A stretch of 64,000 nucleotides of DNA from Salicibibacter cibarius (GCF_016495725.1 NZ_CP054705.1:2790001-2854000); one strand, 5' to 3'; positions 17,133 through 24,771 are shown, counted from the stretch's first letter. Numbers and translations are program-made. Notes: a model not told the origin generated them from the letters alone.

Positions 17133-17168
17133 GATACAAAAATGAATTTTTTAATTCAATTTTGTATC
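17133..17168. promoter_or_regulatory. FadR-like operator upstream of the transporter operon
   Basis: 16-bp arms GATACAAAAATGAATT and AATTCAATTTTGTATC with one mismatch and a 4-base centre. It is the counterpart of the operator at 10022-10054 and the longest dyad of the set. Confidence 0.6.
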
Positions 17169-17305
17169 ACAGGAAAAATTGAAGCCGTGAGATTGATGTA
17201 TAACAAAGCGCGTAGATGAGTCCAAGAATGGCGGTTTTTGATTTAAAAAAACAAGATTGACTCGACGAATTCACAGATGTTAATCAAGTGCTATGATCAG
17301 TGTGT

Positions 17306-17311
17306 TATAAT
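17306..17311 (+). promoter_or_regulatory. -10 element TATAAT (extended, TGT upstream) for the HEPN/MNT pair
   Basis: TATAAT preceded by TGT lies about 42 bases before the GTG start of the HEPN gene. No good -35 is seen, consistent with an extended -10 promoter. Confidence 0.5.
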
Positions 17312-17352
17312 AGCAATTAAATAAACCGGCACGGCGACTTGGGGGGAATTAG

Positions 17353-17751
17353 GTGGATCAAAAAGTGATGTATTGGATGAGCGAGTCCAAAGAAAATTTA
17401 GACACTGCAAAGGTCCTTTATCGAAACGGCAAATTGTTAGAAACAGCATTCTTTTGTCACTTAGCCACTGAAAAAATGCTAAAAGCATTTATCGCCAAGC
17501 GTAAAGAAACAATACCGCCAAAAATTCATAATTTATTATCATTAGCCAATAAAGGAAGTCTAGATAATGAGCTTAGTGAGTCCCAATTTAACTTTTTCGC
17601 GGATCTTAATCCGTTTCAATTGGAAGGACGATATCCCGGGGATAGAGAGATTTTACTAAAAAAAACAGCCAAGAGAGAATTTGAAGAATTACTGAAAAGA
17701 ACGGAGGCGGAGCTAAAATGGCTAGAACAGAAACTGAAATCCGAGAAATAA
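17353..17751 (+). CDS. HEPN-domain protein (probable toxin of a HEPN/MNT pair)
   Basis: A 132-residue all-helical protein with the HEPN features CHLATEKMLKAFIA (residues 35-48) and PPKIHNLLSLA with His59; Arg50 precedes it, giving an R-x8-H arrangement rather than the classic R-x4-6-H. HEPN partners of MNT proteins are RNase-like toxins neutralised by the nucleotidyltransferase. The GTG start follows GGGGGGAATTA. The gene overlaps the MNT gene by 34 bases, the standard order. One of the few plus-strand genes here, with low GC compared with its neighbours, suggesting acquisition. Confidence 0.85.
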   Translation: MDQKVMYWMSESKENLDTAKVLYRNGKLLETAFFCHLATEKMLKAFIAKRKETIPPKIHNLLSLANKGSLDNELSESQFNFFADLNPFQLEGRYPGDREILLKKTAKREFEELLKRTEAELKWLEQKLKSEK

Positions 17752-18068
17752 TCCTCCAGTATGTGGGTGAGCTAAAAAAAGAAATAAGTGTCGAAAGAGT
17801 CATCCTATATGGCTCTTATGCCAAGGGGACAGCCACAGATAACAGTGATATTGATATTGCTGTAGAATCCAACGATTTTAGTGATCACTATTTGAAAGAA
17901 TGGCAACGGTTATATCGGTATGTATGGAAAAGTGGCGTAGATCCATCATTAGAGCCCCGACCCTTTCACCAGGACATCGATCCATTAATGACCGAAGAGA
18001 TTTTGAAAACAGGTAAAGTTATTTATGAGGCAGATACCGAAACCGCTCTCTCAGATTATTCGGGATGA
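17718..18068 (+). CDS. MNT-type minimal nucleotidyltransferase (probable antitoxin)
   Basis: A 116-residue protein with the polymerase-beta-fold signature GSYAKGTATDNSDIDIAVE (Gly32-Ser33, Asp44 and Asp46). Known MNT antitoxins such as MntA transfer AMP to a tyrosine of the partner HEPN toxin; the HEPN here lacks the RX4HXY motif of that system, so neutralisation may occur by another site or by binding. It starts within the HEPN gene, so the two are co-translated. Confidence 0.88.
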   Translation: MARTETEIREIILQYVGELKKEISVERVILYGSYAKGTATDNSDIDIAVESNDFSDHYLKEWQRLYRYVWKSGVDPSLEPRPFHQDIDPLMTEEILKTGKVIYEADTETALSDYSG

Positions 18069-18103
18069 GGTCTAATTTCACCGTTATGTCCCCCTGCTCA
18101 CAG

Positions 18104-18229
18104 GAAAGTGCCAGAATAAGTTGCGAAAGTGACAGATTATCCTCTGAAAGTGACAGAAAAAGTCTCGAAAGTGCCAGAACACCATTGAAAAGTGCCAGAT
18201 TATGCTCCAAAAATGCCAGATTATCCCCT
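18104..18229. repeat. 21-bp repeat array (6 units), GAAAGTGMCAG family
   Basis: Six units at 18104, 18125, 18146, 18167, 18188 and 18209, each GAAAGTGACAGA or GAAAGTGCCAGA (AAAA at the first bases in the last two) plus a variable 9-base part, period exactly 21 bp. It starts 36 bases after the MNT stop codon. Complementary to the array at 6682-6777; in both cases the strand reading GTGACAG is the coding strand of the preceding gene. Confidence 0.9.
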
Positions 18230-18256
18230 AAGAAAAGACGGCAAACGGTCGAAACT

Positions 18257-18622
18257 TCACCCCCGCGCCACTCGCCCAAACCACCGGTAGCGCCGCCTCG
18301 AAACAAAGCGATATACCGGTCCGCCGATCAGACCGGCGCCCGGCACATGCATCAAAACAGCAACAGGAAACGTGACCGGCAGCAACGCGAGCAGTTTGCG
18401 CACGGTATTAAAGCCGGTCAACACTTGTTTGTCCGGGGTGAGCATATAAATCTCGTCGTACATATTTTTATAGGCGTTGGCTTTGTCGAGCGTCGCCTCG
18501 CTCACGTCTTGCACGGGGAACCAATAAACCGCGCCACGCCAGTCCAACTTGCCAAGCACAAGCTTTACCGCCCGGCAAAGCGGACACTCGCCGTCATAAA
18601 ACACAACATATTTTTCCGTCAT
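18257..18622 (-). CDS. DCC-family thiol-disulfide oxidoreductase (DUF393)
   Basis: A 121-residue protein with the DxxCxxC motif YDGECPLC at its N-terminus, the defining feature of the DCC/DUF393 family, which has a thioredoxin-like fold. The family is thought to act in thiol-disulfide exchange; no specific substrate is established. GAGAGGTGA lies before the ATG. It is transcribed separately from the ylqH-side genes, which end in a terminator just upstream. Confidence 0.82.
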   Translation of the reverse strand: MTEKYVVFYDGECPLCRAVKLVLGKLDWRGAVYWFPVQDVSEATLDKANAYKNMYDEIYMLTPDKQVLTGFNTVRKLLALLPVTFPVAVLMHVPGAGLIGGPVYRFVSRRRYRWFGRVARG

Positions 18623-18651
18623 CGGACGTTCACCTCTCCATCAACCGTACC

Positions 18652-18687
18652 ACGAAAAAACAGATGCGCCAATCCATTGACGCACCT
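18652..18687 (-). terminator. Rho-independent terminator after the small SASP-like gene
   Basis: Minus strand: AGGTGCGTCA and TGGCGCATCT form a 10-bp stem with two G-U pairs and a 6-base loop, followed by GTTTTTTC. It lies 9 bases downstream of the stop codon. Confidence 0.85.
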
Positions 18688-18695
18688 GCTCGTCC

Positions 18696-18881
18696 TTAAC
18701 ATCCTTGATCGTTGCTGTCGTCCTCGTCTTTTTGTTTCCGCACTTTTTTTGTCATATCTTTCGCCACCGCGTCCTGCACCTGGGTCGCCTGAAAGAAGCC
18801 GAATTCGCCCGCGATCTCTTCCCTGTAATGATCGACGAATGCTTGGCTTGCTTCCACGTCCAATAAATTCTTTTTCGCCAT
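18696..18881 (-). CDS. small protein resembling alpha/beta-type small acid-soluble spore proteins
   Basis: A 61-residue protein with a strong AAGGAGG site. The central HYREEIAGEFGFFQ resembles the first conserved block of alpha/beta SASPs (YEIAxEFGV), and KDMTKKVRKQ resembles the second block (TKRLV), though the glycines between them are missing. SASPs coat DNA in spores; the Lys/Arg/Asp-rich tail and the Cys at the end are unusual. A spore function is plausible in an organism with spoVM but the assignment is tentative. It lies 19 bases after ylqH, followed by a terminator. Confidence 0.55.
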   Translation of the reverse strand: MAKKNLLDVEASQAFVDHYREEIAGEFGFFQATQVQDAVAKDMTKKVRKQKDEDDSNDQGC

Positions 18882-18900
18882 GTGTATACCTCCTTCTTTT

Positions 18901-19179
18901 TTAGTCTTTCATTTCTGCATCAACTTTATAAATAAAAGCAAAAACTTCGGCGATCACTTCGTACAAATCAGCCGGGATCGGCGTGCCGATTTCAAGTTGG
19001 TCCAACAGCTCCGCAAGCGTTTCATCTTCTCGGACGGGGACATCGTTTTCCCGTGCCCGCGCGATGATATCCTCGGCGATCGCCCCGTGCCCTTTCGCTT
19101 TTACGACAGGCGCGATATCTTCCGCTTGCCGATACGTCAACGCCGCTGCCGTTCGACGTTTATCCTTATATGCGCACAT
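18901..19179 (-). CDS. ylqH: YlqH, FlhB C-terminal-domain-like protein
   Basis: A 92-residue homologue of the cytoplasmic domain of FlhB/YscU type III export switch proteins: RRTAAALTYR, APVVKAKGHGAIAEDIIARA and VPVREDETLAELL. It lacks both the NPTH autocleavage motif (here LTYR) and the membrane domain. B. subtilis YlqH has similar length and occupies the same place after rnhB-ylqG. The ATG at 19179 is chosen because AGAGGGGGA precedes it. Its start overlaps the 3' end of ylqG by 14 bases. Function is unknown. Confidence 0.85.
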   Translation of the reverse strand: MCAYKDKRRTAAALTYRQAEDIAPVVKAKGHGAIAEDIIARARENDVPVREDETLAELLDQLEIGTPIPADLYEVIAEVFAFIYKVDAEMKD

Positions 19180-20227
19180 CAAATCCCCCTCTTCCAATCG
19201 CCTCCCGCTCCGTCGTTACCGCACGCTTCTCCGTTTGATTCCAATGATAAGCGACGAGCTGAAACCCCTGTTCCTCCAACTTTTGCGCCAACACCGGCTT
19301 CAAATGCGCGACAATTCCCGGCTCCTTATGATCATTATAAATGTGCACGGAAATGTTCTTTTCTTTTATAAATAAATCAAGCACCGTCTCTTCTAAATGC
19401 TGTAATTTCAGGAAAAATAAAACCCGTGTGGAAGCGTCCTCCTGTCCCCGTTCGTGCGCGTGGGTTTGCCATTGGATAAAGCCGTCCGTTAAATAACCAT
19501 CGAGATTAAACGGCAAAAAGCCGGTGCCTTGCGAAGGGTCCGTGTTCAGCAGCTGAAAGCCGAGTGATTGCTGCAGGAGCGGCAGAAATTGCTGGCGATC
19601 TGCCTGGATGACTGTTCGCAGATTCAACACATCTTCCGCCGGGCGCCCGAGGGCAGCAAGCATCGTTTGCAATCCGGAGGTGTCTGGCGCGTCCGCTCGA
19701 ATCGTACCCTGAGCCAATAGTTTTTGCGCCACTTTCTGATGGCTCAGTTGCGCCGCTAACGATTGAGGATGGGCGGCGCTTTTTAACGTCTGCCAAATAC
19801 CCGGGGTGAGCGGTATTTGCTTTTCAATCGCCCGGTGCGCGAGTTGCACATGCACCTCGGTCACACGCCCTTCCCCCTTCAGCCGTTCGGCCGCTTGCAT
19901 GAGATCAGACGAACGAAACGGCGTTTCATTTCGAAGAAGCTGCTGGACCAAAGCGCGCGCATATTTATCATCCGGAATGCCGGACGATAAAGGCTCCACC
20001 TTTAATCGCGGCAACCCATCGATCGATTGAACGTGAAAAAGATAGCGGCCGCCGACACTGAGCGCGGTTTCCAACTTTGCCACGAGCGTATGTTGTCCGG
20101 TTTCAATCGTGGCAAGCTGCTCCGAGAAAAGACGGGACACAGTGCCGCTGAACATTTGGCCAATGCGAAACGTCGGTTTCGGTTGTCCGTTGTTATTTAA
20201 TTGGTCGGAGAGAGCGGCGATATCCAT
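19166..20227 (-). CDS. ylqG: YlqG, FliK-like hypothetical protein
   Basis: A 353-residue protein at the place of B. subtilis ylqG, which is longer. The N-terminus has a beta-rich domain (FRIGQMFSGTVSRLF, LETALSVGGRYLFHVQS); the middle is helical, and the C-terminal 100 residues (LHLEE-like LQHLEETVLDLFIKEKNISVH region) resemble the C-terminal domain of flagellar hook-length protein FliK. With YlqH, an FlhB-tail homologue, this makes a miniature FliK/FlhB pair outside any flagellar operon. Role unknown. Confidence 0.72.
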   Translation of the reverse strand: MDIAALSDQLNNNGQPKPTFRIGQMFSGTVSRLFSEQLATIETGQHTLVAKLETALSVGGRYLFHVQSIDGLPRLKVEPLSSGIPDDKYARALVQQLLRNETPFRSSDLMQAAERLKGEGRVTEVHVQLAHRAIEKQIPLTPGIWQTLKSAAHPQSLAAQLSHQKVAQKLLAQGTIRADAPDTSGLQTMLAALGRPAEDVLNLRTVIQADRQQFLPLLQQSLGFQLLNTDPSQGTGFLPFNLDGYLTDGFIQWQTHAHERGQEDASTRVLFFLKLQHLEETVLDLFIKEKNISVHIYNDHKEPGIVAHLKPVLAQKLEEQGFQLVAYHWNQTEKRAVTTEREAIGRGGFDVRI

Positions 20228-20238
20228 CTTTTATCTCC

Positions 20239-21006
20239 TTACGCTTCCCGAGTGATGACAGGTTGAAACGAGCGGCGGTGCTCCGGGGAAGGCCCTTCCC
20301 GGTCCAGCGCTTCCAAATGGGCTTTCGTGCCGTAGCCGGCGTTTTCGTTAAACCGGTAGGCGGGATAGCTTTCATGCAACGTTTTCATATATGTATCACG
20401 GGTCACTTTCGCAACGACGGACGCGGCGGCAATGCTCGCGCTTTTAGCATCGCCCTTGATAAGCGGCGTTTGCGGAATATCGAGCGGCAATTCCATCGCG
20501 TCAACGGCAAGGTGGTCCGGACGGTTCGCTAATGCTTCGACGGCGCGTACCATCGCCCGGCGCGAAGCTTGATATATGTTGATCTCGTCGATTTCGTCTG
20601 ACGTCGCCGTGCCGATGCCCACATCCGCGGCTGCGGTAATTTCTTCGTAAAACCGCGCGCGTTGCTCTGATGTTAGTTTTTTCGAATCGGTCAAGCCCGG
20701 GAGTTCGAATCGCTCGGGCAAAATAACCGCGACTGCCGTCACCGGACCGGCGAGCGGCCCCCGGCCAACTTCATCAACGCCGGCGATTTGCGCGCCGGAA
20801 AAACTGAATGTTTTTTCAAACGCGCGCATGTCCCTAAACTGTTGGATTAACTGCGCTTCCCGTTCAAGGATACGGTCGTAACGCACGAGCAGCTGCTGGA
20901 CGCCTTTTCGTTCATCGGCGCGCAATGCGTTGACCCAATCGACCGATGGTCGTTGCTCGGCAAAAAGGTGTGCCTTGATCTGCGCGATCGATACGTTTTT
21001 TCCCAC
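20239..21006 (-). CDS. rnhB: ribonuclease HII
   Basis: A 255-residue RNase HII, the same length as in B. subtilis. The catalytic DEDD residues lie in GVDEVGRGPLAGPV, the central VDAMELPL and the KGDAKSASIAAASVVAKVTRD block (conserved Ser/Ala-rich signature). It removes RNA primers and misincorporated ribonucleotides from DNA. I choose the GTG at 21006 (GKNVSIAQIK) because AGAGGTGA precedes it. It is followed by ylqG 11 bases on and preceded by rbgA, as in B. subtilis. Confidence 0.93.
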   Translation of the reverse strand: MGKNVSIAQIKAHLFAEQRPSVDWVNALRADERKGVQQLLVRYDRILEREAQLIQQFRDMRAFEKTFSFSGAQIAGVDEVGRGPLAGPVTAVAVILPERFELPGLTDSKKLTSEQRARFYEEITAAADVGIGTATSDEIDEINIYQASRRAMVRAVEALANRPDHLAVDAMELPLDIPQTPLIKGDAKSASIAAASVVAKVTRDTYMKTLHESYPAYRFNENAGYGTKAHLEALDREGPSPEHRRSFQPVITREA

Positions 21007-21037
21007 CGCGTTCACCTCTTTCTTTTCATATCGGTTA

Positions 21038-21883
21038 TTATTTTGGTTCTTCCAGTGACATTGGGCCAAGTTTTTGCGAGCGGAAATCGCGGAGGATCAC
21101 TTCCGCCGCCTGGTCAAAATCCACATCTCCGCCGGCGATGAGGCACCCTCGTTTTCGGCCGATCGCTTCAAAAAGTTCCACGCCTTCGCTCGGTAGCTCG
21201 GACAAATTGTAGCGCGCCTTCAAAGCGTCAGGATAGTGTTCGCGCAGCTTTTGGATAAGATAAAGGACGACGTCTTGATAGACGAGGCGTTCATCTTTGA
21301 TCGCGCCGGTGATGGCAAGCTTGTAGCCAACCTCGGGATCTTCGAATTTCGGCCAGAGGATGCCGGGGGTGTCGAGAAGATCCATCTGCTTGCTTACCTT
21401 CAGCCAATGATTGCCCTGCGTCACGCCCGGTTTGTTGCCCGTTTTCGCCTGGTTTTTGCCGACGAGGCGATTAATGACCGTTGATTTGCCGACGTTTGGG
21501 ACGCCGACGATCATCGCGCGGATGGAGCGGTTTTGAATGCCTTTTTTTTGCAGGGCTTCCATTTTCGGTTGAGCGAGCCGTTTCACTTCTTGAACGAGTT
21601 TGCCGGTGCCTTGATTATGCTTGGCGTTCATGAGGACAACGGTTTCGCCGTTTTGTTCGAAATGGTGCTGCCATGCTTTTGTGACGGATTCATCAGCCAT
21701 GTCCGTTTTCACGAGCGCGAGCACGCTCGGGCGGTCGGCAAGGATTTCGTTAAGGACCGGGTTCCGCGACGCCTGCGGGACGCGGGCATCGGCGAGCTCA
21801 ACGACGACATCCACGCGTTTGATCAGTTCCTGGACTTCGCGCGTCGCCTTCGCCATATGGCCCGGAAACCATTGGATTGTCAT
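21038..21883 (-). CDS. rbgA: RbgA (YlqF), 50S ribosome assembly GTPase
   Basis: A 281-residue circularly permuted GTPase: G4 (VKTD) comes before G1 GVPNVGKST and G3 DTPGILWP. The N-terminal IQWFPGHMAKA is the RbgA/YlqF hallmark. RbgA acts in late maturation of the large subunit and is typically essential in Bacillus. The ATG at 21883 has TCAGGAGGTGA directly upstream; a longer frame is not needed. Two repeat arrays now separate it from rplS, which normally precedes it closely. Confidence 0.94.
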   Translation of the reverse strand: MTIQWFPGHMAKATREVQELIKRVDVVVELADARVPQASRNPVLNEILADRPSVLALVKTDMADESVTKAWQHHFEQNGETVVLMNAKHNQGTGKLVQEVKRLAQPKMEALQKKGIQNRSIRAMIVGVPNVGKSTVINRLVGKNQAKTGNKPGVTQGNHWLKVSKQMDLLDTPGILWPKFEDPEVGYKLAITGAIKDERLVYQDVVLYLIQKLREHYPDALKARYNLSELPSEGVELFEAIGRKRGCLIAGGDVDFDQAAEVILRDFRSQKLGPMSLEEPK

Positions 21884-21913
21884 GTTGGTGTCACCTCCTG
21901 ACTGGTGTGGTTT

Positions 21914-22005
21914 TATCAGCCGAAAACGCACGGATATCAGCCGAATTTTGCAGTATATCAGCTAAAAACCTTAATATATCAGCCAAAACAAGCGGTTTAT
22001 CAGCC
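21914..22005. repeat. 21-bp repeat array (4.4 units), TATCAGCC family
   Basis: Units begin at 21914, 21935, 21956, 21977 and 21998, each TATCAGCC or TATCAGCT followed by an A-rich variable half, period exactly 21 bp. The sequence is unrelated to the other 21-bp family, and a 52-bp array follows directly. Confidence 0.88.
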
Positions 22006-22059
22006 ATACCCCATTCCGGGTTCTTTAACGCACCTCGGATTCGGGCTGTTTCCTTTTTT

Positions 22060-22240
22060 GAGGTGCATTGGATCGTTCATGACACCTCTAATCTACTTAT
22101 TTTTCCGTTTAGTGGTGTCATAAAGTTATTATGGAACCTTAGATTGATGATTTTTTCCTTATGGAGGTGTCATAGACGTTTCATGAAACCGTTCATTGGG
22201 TTATTTTCCCTTTTAATGGTGTCAATGAACCGCCTTTTCC
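22060..22240. repeat. 52-bp repeat array (3.5 units), GGTGTCAT family
   Basis: Units start at 22060, 22112, 22164 and 22216, exactly 52 bp apart. Each contains GGTGTCAT-N9-ATGACACC or a decayed version; in the first unit GAGGTG is matched by CACCTC at the other arm. A partial unit precedes at about 22030. The array lies between rplS and rbgA. Confidence 0.87.
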
Positions 22241-22244
22241 TACC

Positions 22245-22272
22245 AAAAAAAGAGCCTGGTGTCCAAGCTCTT
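22245..22272 (-). terminator. Rho-independent terminator of rplS
   Basis: Minus strand: AAGAGC...GCTCTT stem with an inner CTTGG/CCAGG continuation, followed by a run of T. It begins 13 bases after the rplS stop codon and stands before the 52-bp array. Confidence 0.85.
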
Positions 22273-22285
22273 CTTCTCACGATCA

Positions 22286-22630
22286 TTAACGAAGTTCCTT
22301 AACACGCGCGGCTTTTCCTTGGAGCTTGCGCAAGTAGTAAAGCCTTGCTTGGCGGACGCGGCCGCGGCGTTTCACTTCGATTTTGTCAATGATTGGGGAA
22401 TGGACAGGGAATGTCCGTTCAATGCCAATCCCGGATGTAGCCTTGCGGACAGTGAACGTTTCGCTCACGGAACTTCCGCGGCGTTTTAAAACTACGCCTT
22501 GGAATACCTGAACACGCTCACGGGTTCCTTCCACAACTTTTACGTGAACGGCTACCGTATCTCCCGGCCGAAAGTTAGGGAGGTCATTTTTTAATTGAGA
22601 TTTATTTACTTCCCGGATCAAATTGCTCAT
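22286..22630 (-). CDS. rplS: 50S ribosomal protein L19
   Basis: A 114-residue L19: [18 protein letters not shown] at the start, [38 protein letters not shown] and the basic C-terminus with [17 protein letters not shown]-type sequence. It sits at the interface of the subunits. AGGAGGAAA precedes the ATG. It has its own promoter and a structured leader upstream and its own terminator downstream. Confidence 0.97.
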   Translation of the reverse strand: MSNLIREVNKSQLKNDLPNFRPGDTVAVHVKVVEGTRERVQVFQGVVLKRRGSSVSETFTVRKATSGIGIERTFPVHSPIIDKIEVKRRGRVRQARLYYLRKLQGKAARVKELR

Positions 22631-22715
22631 TTTCGTTTCCTCCTTTCTTCTCGGATGCTCTTACGGGGGCTTTCTCCCGCCGAAGCGGAACATCGGATTC
22701 AAAGGCATCTGCCAA
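22631..22715 (-). ncRNA. possible rplS (L19) mRNA leader
   Basis: Between the predicted promoter and rplS the transcript contains CCGCTTCGGCGG (a tight hairpin) followed by GAAAGCCCCC. B. subtilis rplS is preceded by an autoregulatory L19 leader; the size and place agree, but I could not compare structures in detail. Confidence 0.4.
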
Positions 22716-22720
22716 CGTAA

Positions 22721-22749
22721 ATCATAGCATAGAGTGCGCCGTTCAGCAA
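22721..22749 (-). promoter_or_regulatory. sigma-A-type promoter of rplS
   Basis: Minus-strand -35 TTGCTG (22744-22749) and -10 TATGAT (22721-22726) with a 17-bp spacer, about 90 bases before the rplS start. Confidence 0.65.
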
Positions 22750-22839
22750 TGTTTCATCGAGAATTTATTTGGCCAGCGTCGAAGTGTGCTCATGATTCGA
22801 ACGCCGATCGGTTTATGCAGAATGCCAGACAATGCAGGC

Positions 22840-23100
22840 ATCCGGTCACCCGAAAAATTTGCCGTGCCCGTGCTCATCCGGGACAAGCGCCATGGCGACC
22901 GTGCTGCTGTACTGTACGCTTTTTCGGTCGTTATGAAGCCCCCAGGCGACCGAACACAGGGAATAAGTTCTTTTTCAGGCGCCATGAAGCGTTCATAGTG
23001 ACCGAAATCGGAAATTGCACTCCTTTTCGGGCGTCATAAAGCCCCCATGGCGACCGAAGTCGGAAATTGGGCTCTTTCCCGGGCGCCATGAAACTTATGC
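22840..23100. repeat. 52-bp repeat array (about 5 units), ATGGCGACCG family
   Basis: ATGGCGACC-type anchors at 22892, about 22943, 22995 and 23047 (spacings 51-52 bp), each preceded by GG(C/T)G(C/T)CAT plus 9 bases, so a CAT-N9-ATG dyad sits in each unit. Same family as the arrays at 39126 and 45138. It lies between the rplS promoter and the end of trmD. Confidence 0.82.
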
Positions 23101-23118
23101 CCGCCCAGAACCCGCCAC

Positions 23119-23841
23119 TTATTCGTTCTCAAACTTCCGCAACCATTCCCGTTCATCGTCATCCAGCTCGCGCGCCTCCAGCAAATCGGGGCGCCGCTCC
23201 CACGTACGTCGCAATGATTCCTTCCGCCGCCATTCTTCAATATGCGCGTGATTGCCAGACAGCAACACCTCCGGCACGTCCATGCCGCGAAAATCGGCGG
23301 GACGTGTGTAGTGCGGGTGCTCCAACAGCCCGTCTGTAAATGATTCCTCTTGCGCCGAGCTTTCGTTGCCGAGGACACCCGGGAGTAAACGGATGACGCT
23401 GTCGGCAATGATCATTGCCGGGAGCTCGCCTCCCGTAAGCACATAATCGCCAATGGATATTTCGTCGGTCACGACGGAGCGAATGCGTTCGTCATAACCT
23501 TCGTAATGCCCGCAAACGAGGATCAACGCTTCCTCTTTTGCCAGCTCCCCGGCTTTTTGCTGCGAAAACGGCGTCCCTTGCGGACAAAGCATCACGACAC
23601 GGGCATCGCCCCCGCCCCGAACATCCTCCACAGCATCCACAATCGGTTGGGCGCGCAACACCATTCCGGCGCCTCCGCCGTACGGATAGTCGTCGACTTT
23701 GTTGTGCTTATTGTCCGAATAGGCGCGAAAATCGGTGACTGTATAATCAACCGCACCTTTATCCCTGGCTTGTTTCCATATGGAAGAGTTGGTAACACCT
23801 TCAAACATTTCCGGAAAAAGCGTGAGAAAATTGATCTTCAT
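23119..23841 (-). CDS. trmD: tRNA (guanine37-N1)-methyltransferase
   Basis: A 240-residue TrmD with the N-terminal [12 protein letters not shown], the trefoil-knot SAM-binding loops [12 protein letters not shown] and [17 protein letters not shown], and the C-terminal tRNA-binding domain with [15 protein letters not shown]. It makes m1G37 and prevents frameshifting. The start overlaps the rimM stop by 4 bases. Confidence 0.96.
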   Translation of the reverse strand: MKINFLTLFPEMFEGVTNSSIWKQARDKGAVDYTVTDFRAYSDNKHNKVDDYPYGGGAGMVLRAQPIVDAVEDVRGGGDARVVMLCPQGTPFSQQKAGELAKEEALILVCGHYEGYDERIRSVVTDEISIGDYVLTGGELPAMIIADSVIRLLPGVLGNESSAQEESFTDGLLEHPHYTRPADFRGMDVPEVLLSGNHAHIEEWRRKESLRRTWERRPDLLEARELDDDEREWLRKFENE

Positions 23842-24365
23842 TCATCAATCAGCCCTTCCAGCAAATGAACGGTTACGCGCCTTTTTTCCACATCAATCAT
23901 CTGCACGACCTCGGATGTGTACGGGAGCAGAATCTCTTTCCCGTTGCCTTCGACAACCCAAACATCGTTGGCGCCGGGGGCTAAAATTTCTTTTACCTTT
24001 CCGAGCGACTCGCCATCTTCCGTAAAAACATCTATCCCGATGATTTCACTATAGTAAAATTCGTTTTCCGGCAAGGACGCACGCATGGAAGCATGGATCT
24101 CAAGAATCGCGTTTTTTAAGCGTTCGGCATCCTCCTTCGTTTCATATCCTTGAAACATAAGCAGATCGAATTGTTTATGTTTGCGATGCGCGCGCACTTC
24201 AAGCGTTTCCTTGTCCCCGTTTTCTTTCACCGCACGCAACTCGGAGCCGTCGGCAAACCGTTCTTCGGGAAAATCGGTCGTGGCAATGACGCGCACTTCT
24301 CCGGTGAACCCGTGTGTATTGACAATTTTTCCAACTTCGTAGTAATCAGTGGCGGACGCTGTCAT
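23838..24365 (-). CDS. rimM: 16S rRNA processing protein RimM
   Basis: A 175-residue RimM: N-terminal [16 protein letters not shown], a PRC-barrel C-terminal half with [20 protein letters not shown] and the closing VHLLEGL. It assists maturation of the 30S head. The ATG at 24365 is chosen from homologue length (174 in B. subtilis) and AAAGGAGAAG upstream. It overlaps ylqD by 20 bases and trmD by 4. Confidence 0.94.
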   Translation of the reverse strand: MTASATDYYEVGKIVNTHGFTGEVRVIATTDFPEERFADGSELRAVKENGDKETLEVRAHRKHKQFDLLMFQGYETKEDAERLKNAILEIHASMRASLPENEFYYSEIIGIDVFTEDGESLGKVKEILAPGANDVWVVEGNGKEILLPYTSEVVQMIDVEKRRVTVHLLEGLIDE

Positions 24366-24771
24366 CCTCGTCTTCTCCTTTGGAACGAATCTCGCGAACG
24401 ATGTCATCCTCAATAATAATTTCATCTTCCAGCCGGTGCGCCGACCAACGATCCCCGACCTGAACATCCGTAAATCTTTGCACCTTTTCCCCGGTGACGA
24501 GCGAACCTTCAGGCAATGTTTTCACTTTGCTTTCCCTGAAATTCAAGCTTTCGATCCGTTGGCCGCGTTTATTGATCTCGCCATTGTATTTGGCATCAAT
24601 GGCAGATTTATTGCGGCCCGTCTGTTCTTTTAGCTGTTTTTGATACTGAAACCGCAACTGTTCGATTTCAGTGTTCAAGCGCTCTTTTTCAGAACCTATT
24701 TTTTTTAAAAGCTTCTCCCGATAATCTTCGGTCAGGACGTGGCGAACGAGTACATTTTTTTCAATTCTCAC
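24346..24771 (-). CDS. ylqD: YlqD family protein
   Basis: A 141-residue protein at the position of B. subtilis ylqD, between khpA and rimM. The N-terminal half is charged coiled coil (about residues 18-75); the C-terminal half contains LPEGSLVTGEKVQ and VGDRWS, suggestive of a small beta-barrel. Function is unknown. The end overlaps the start of rimM. Confidence 0.85.
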   Translation of the reverse strand: MRIEKNVLVRHVLTEDYREKLLKKIGSEKERLNTEIEQLRFQYQKQLKEQTGRNKSAIDAKYNGEINKRGQRIESLNFRESKVKTLPEGSLVTGEKVQRFTDVQVGDRWSAHRLEDEIIIEDDIVREIRSKGEDEDDSVRH

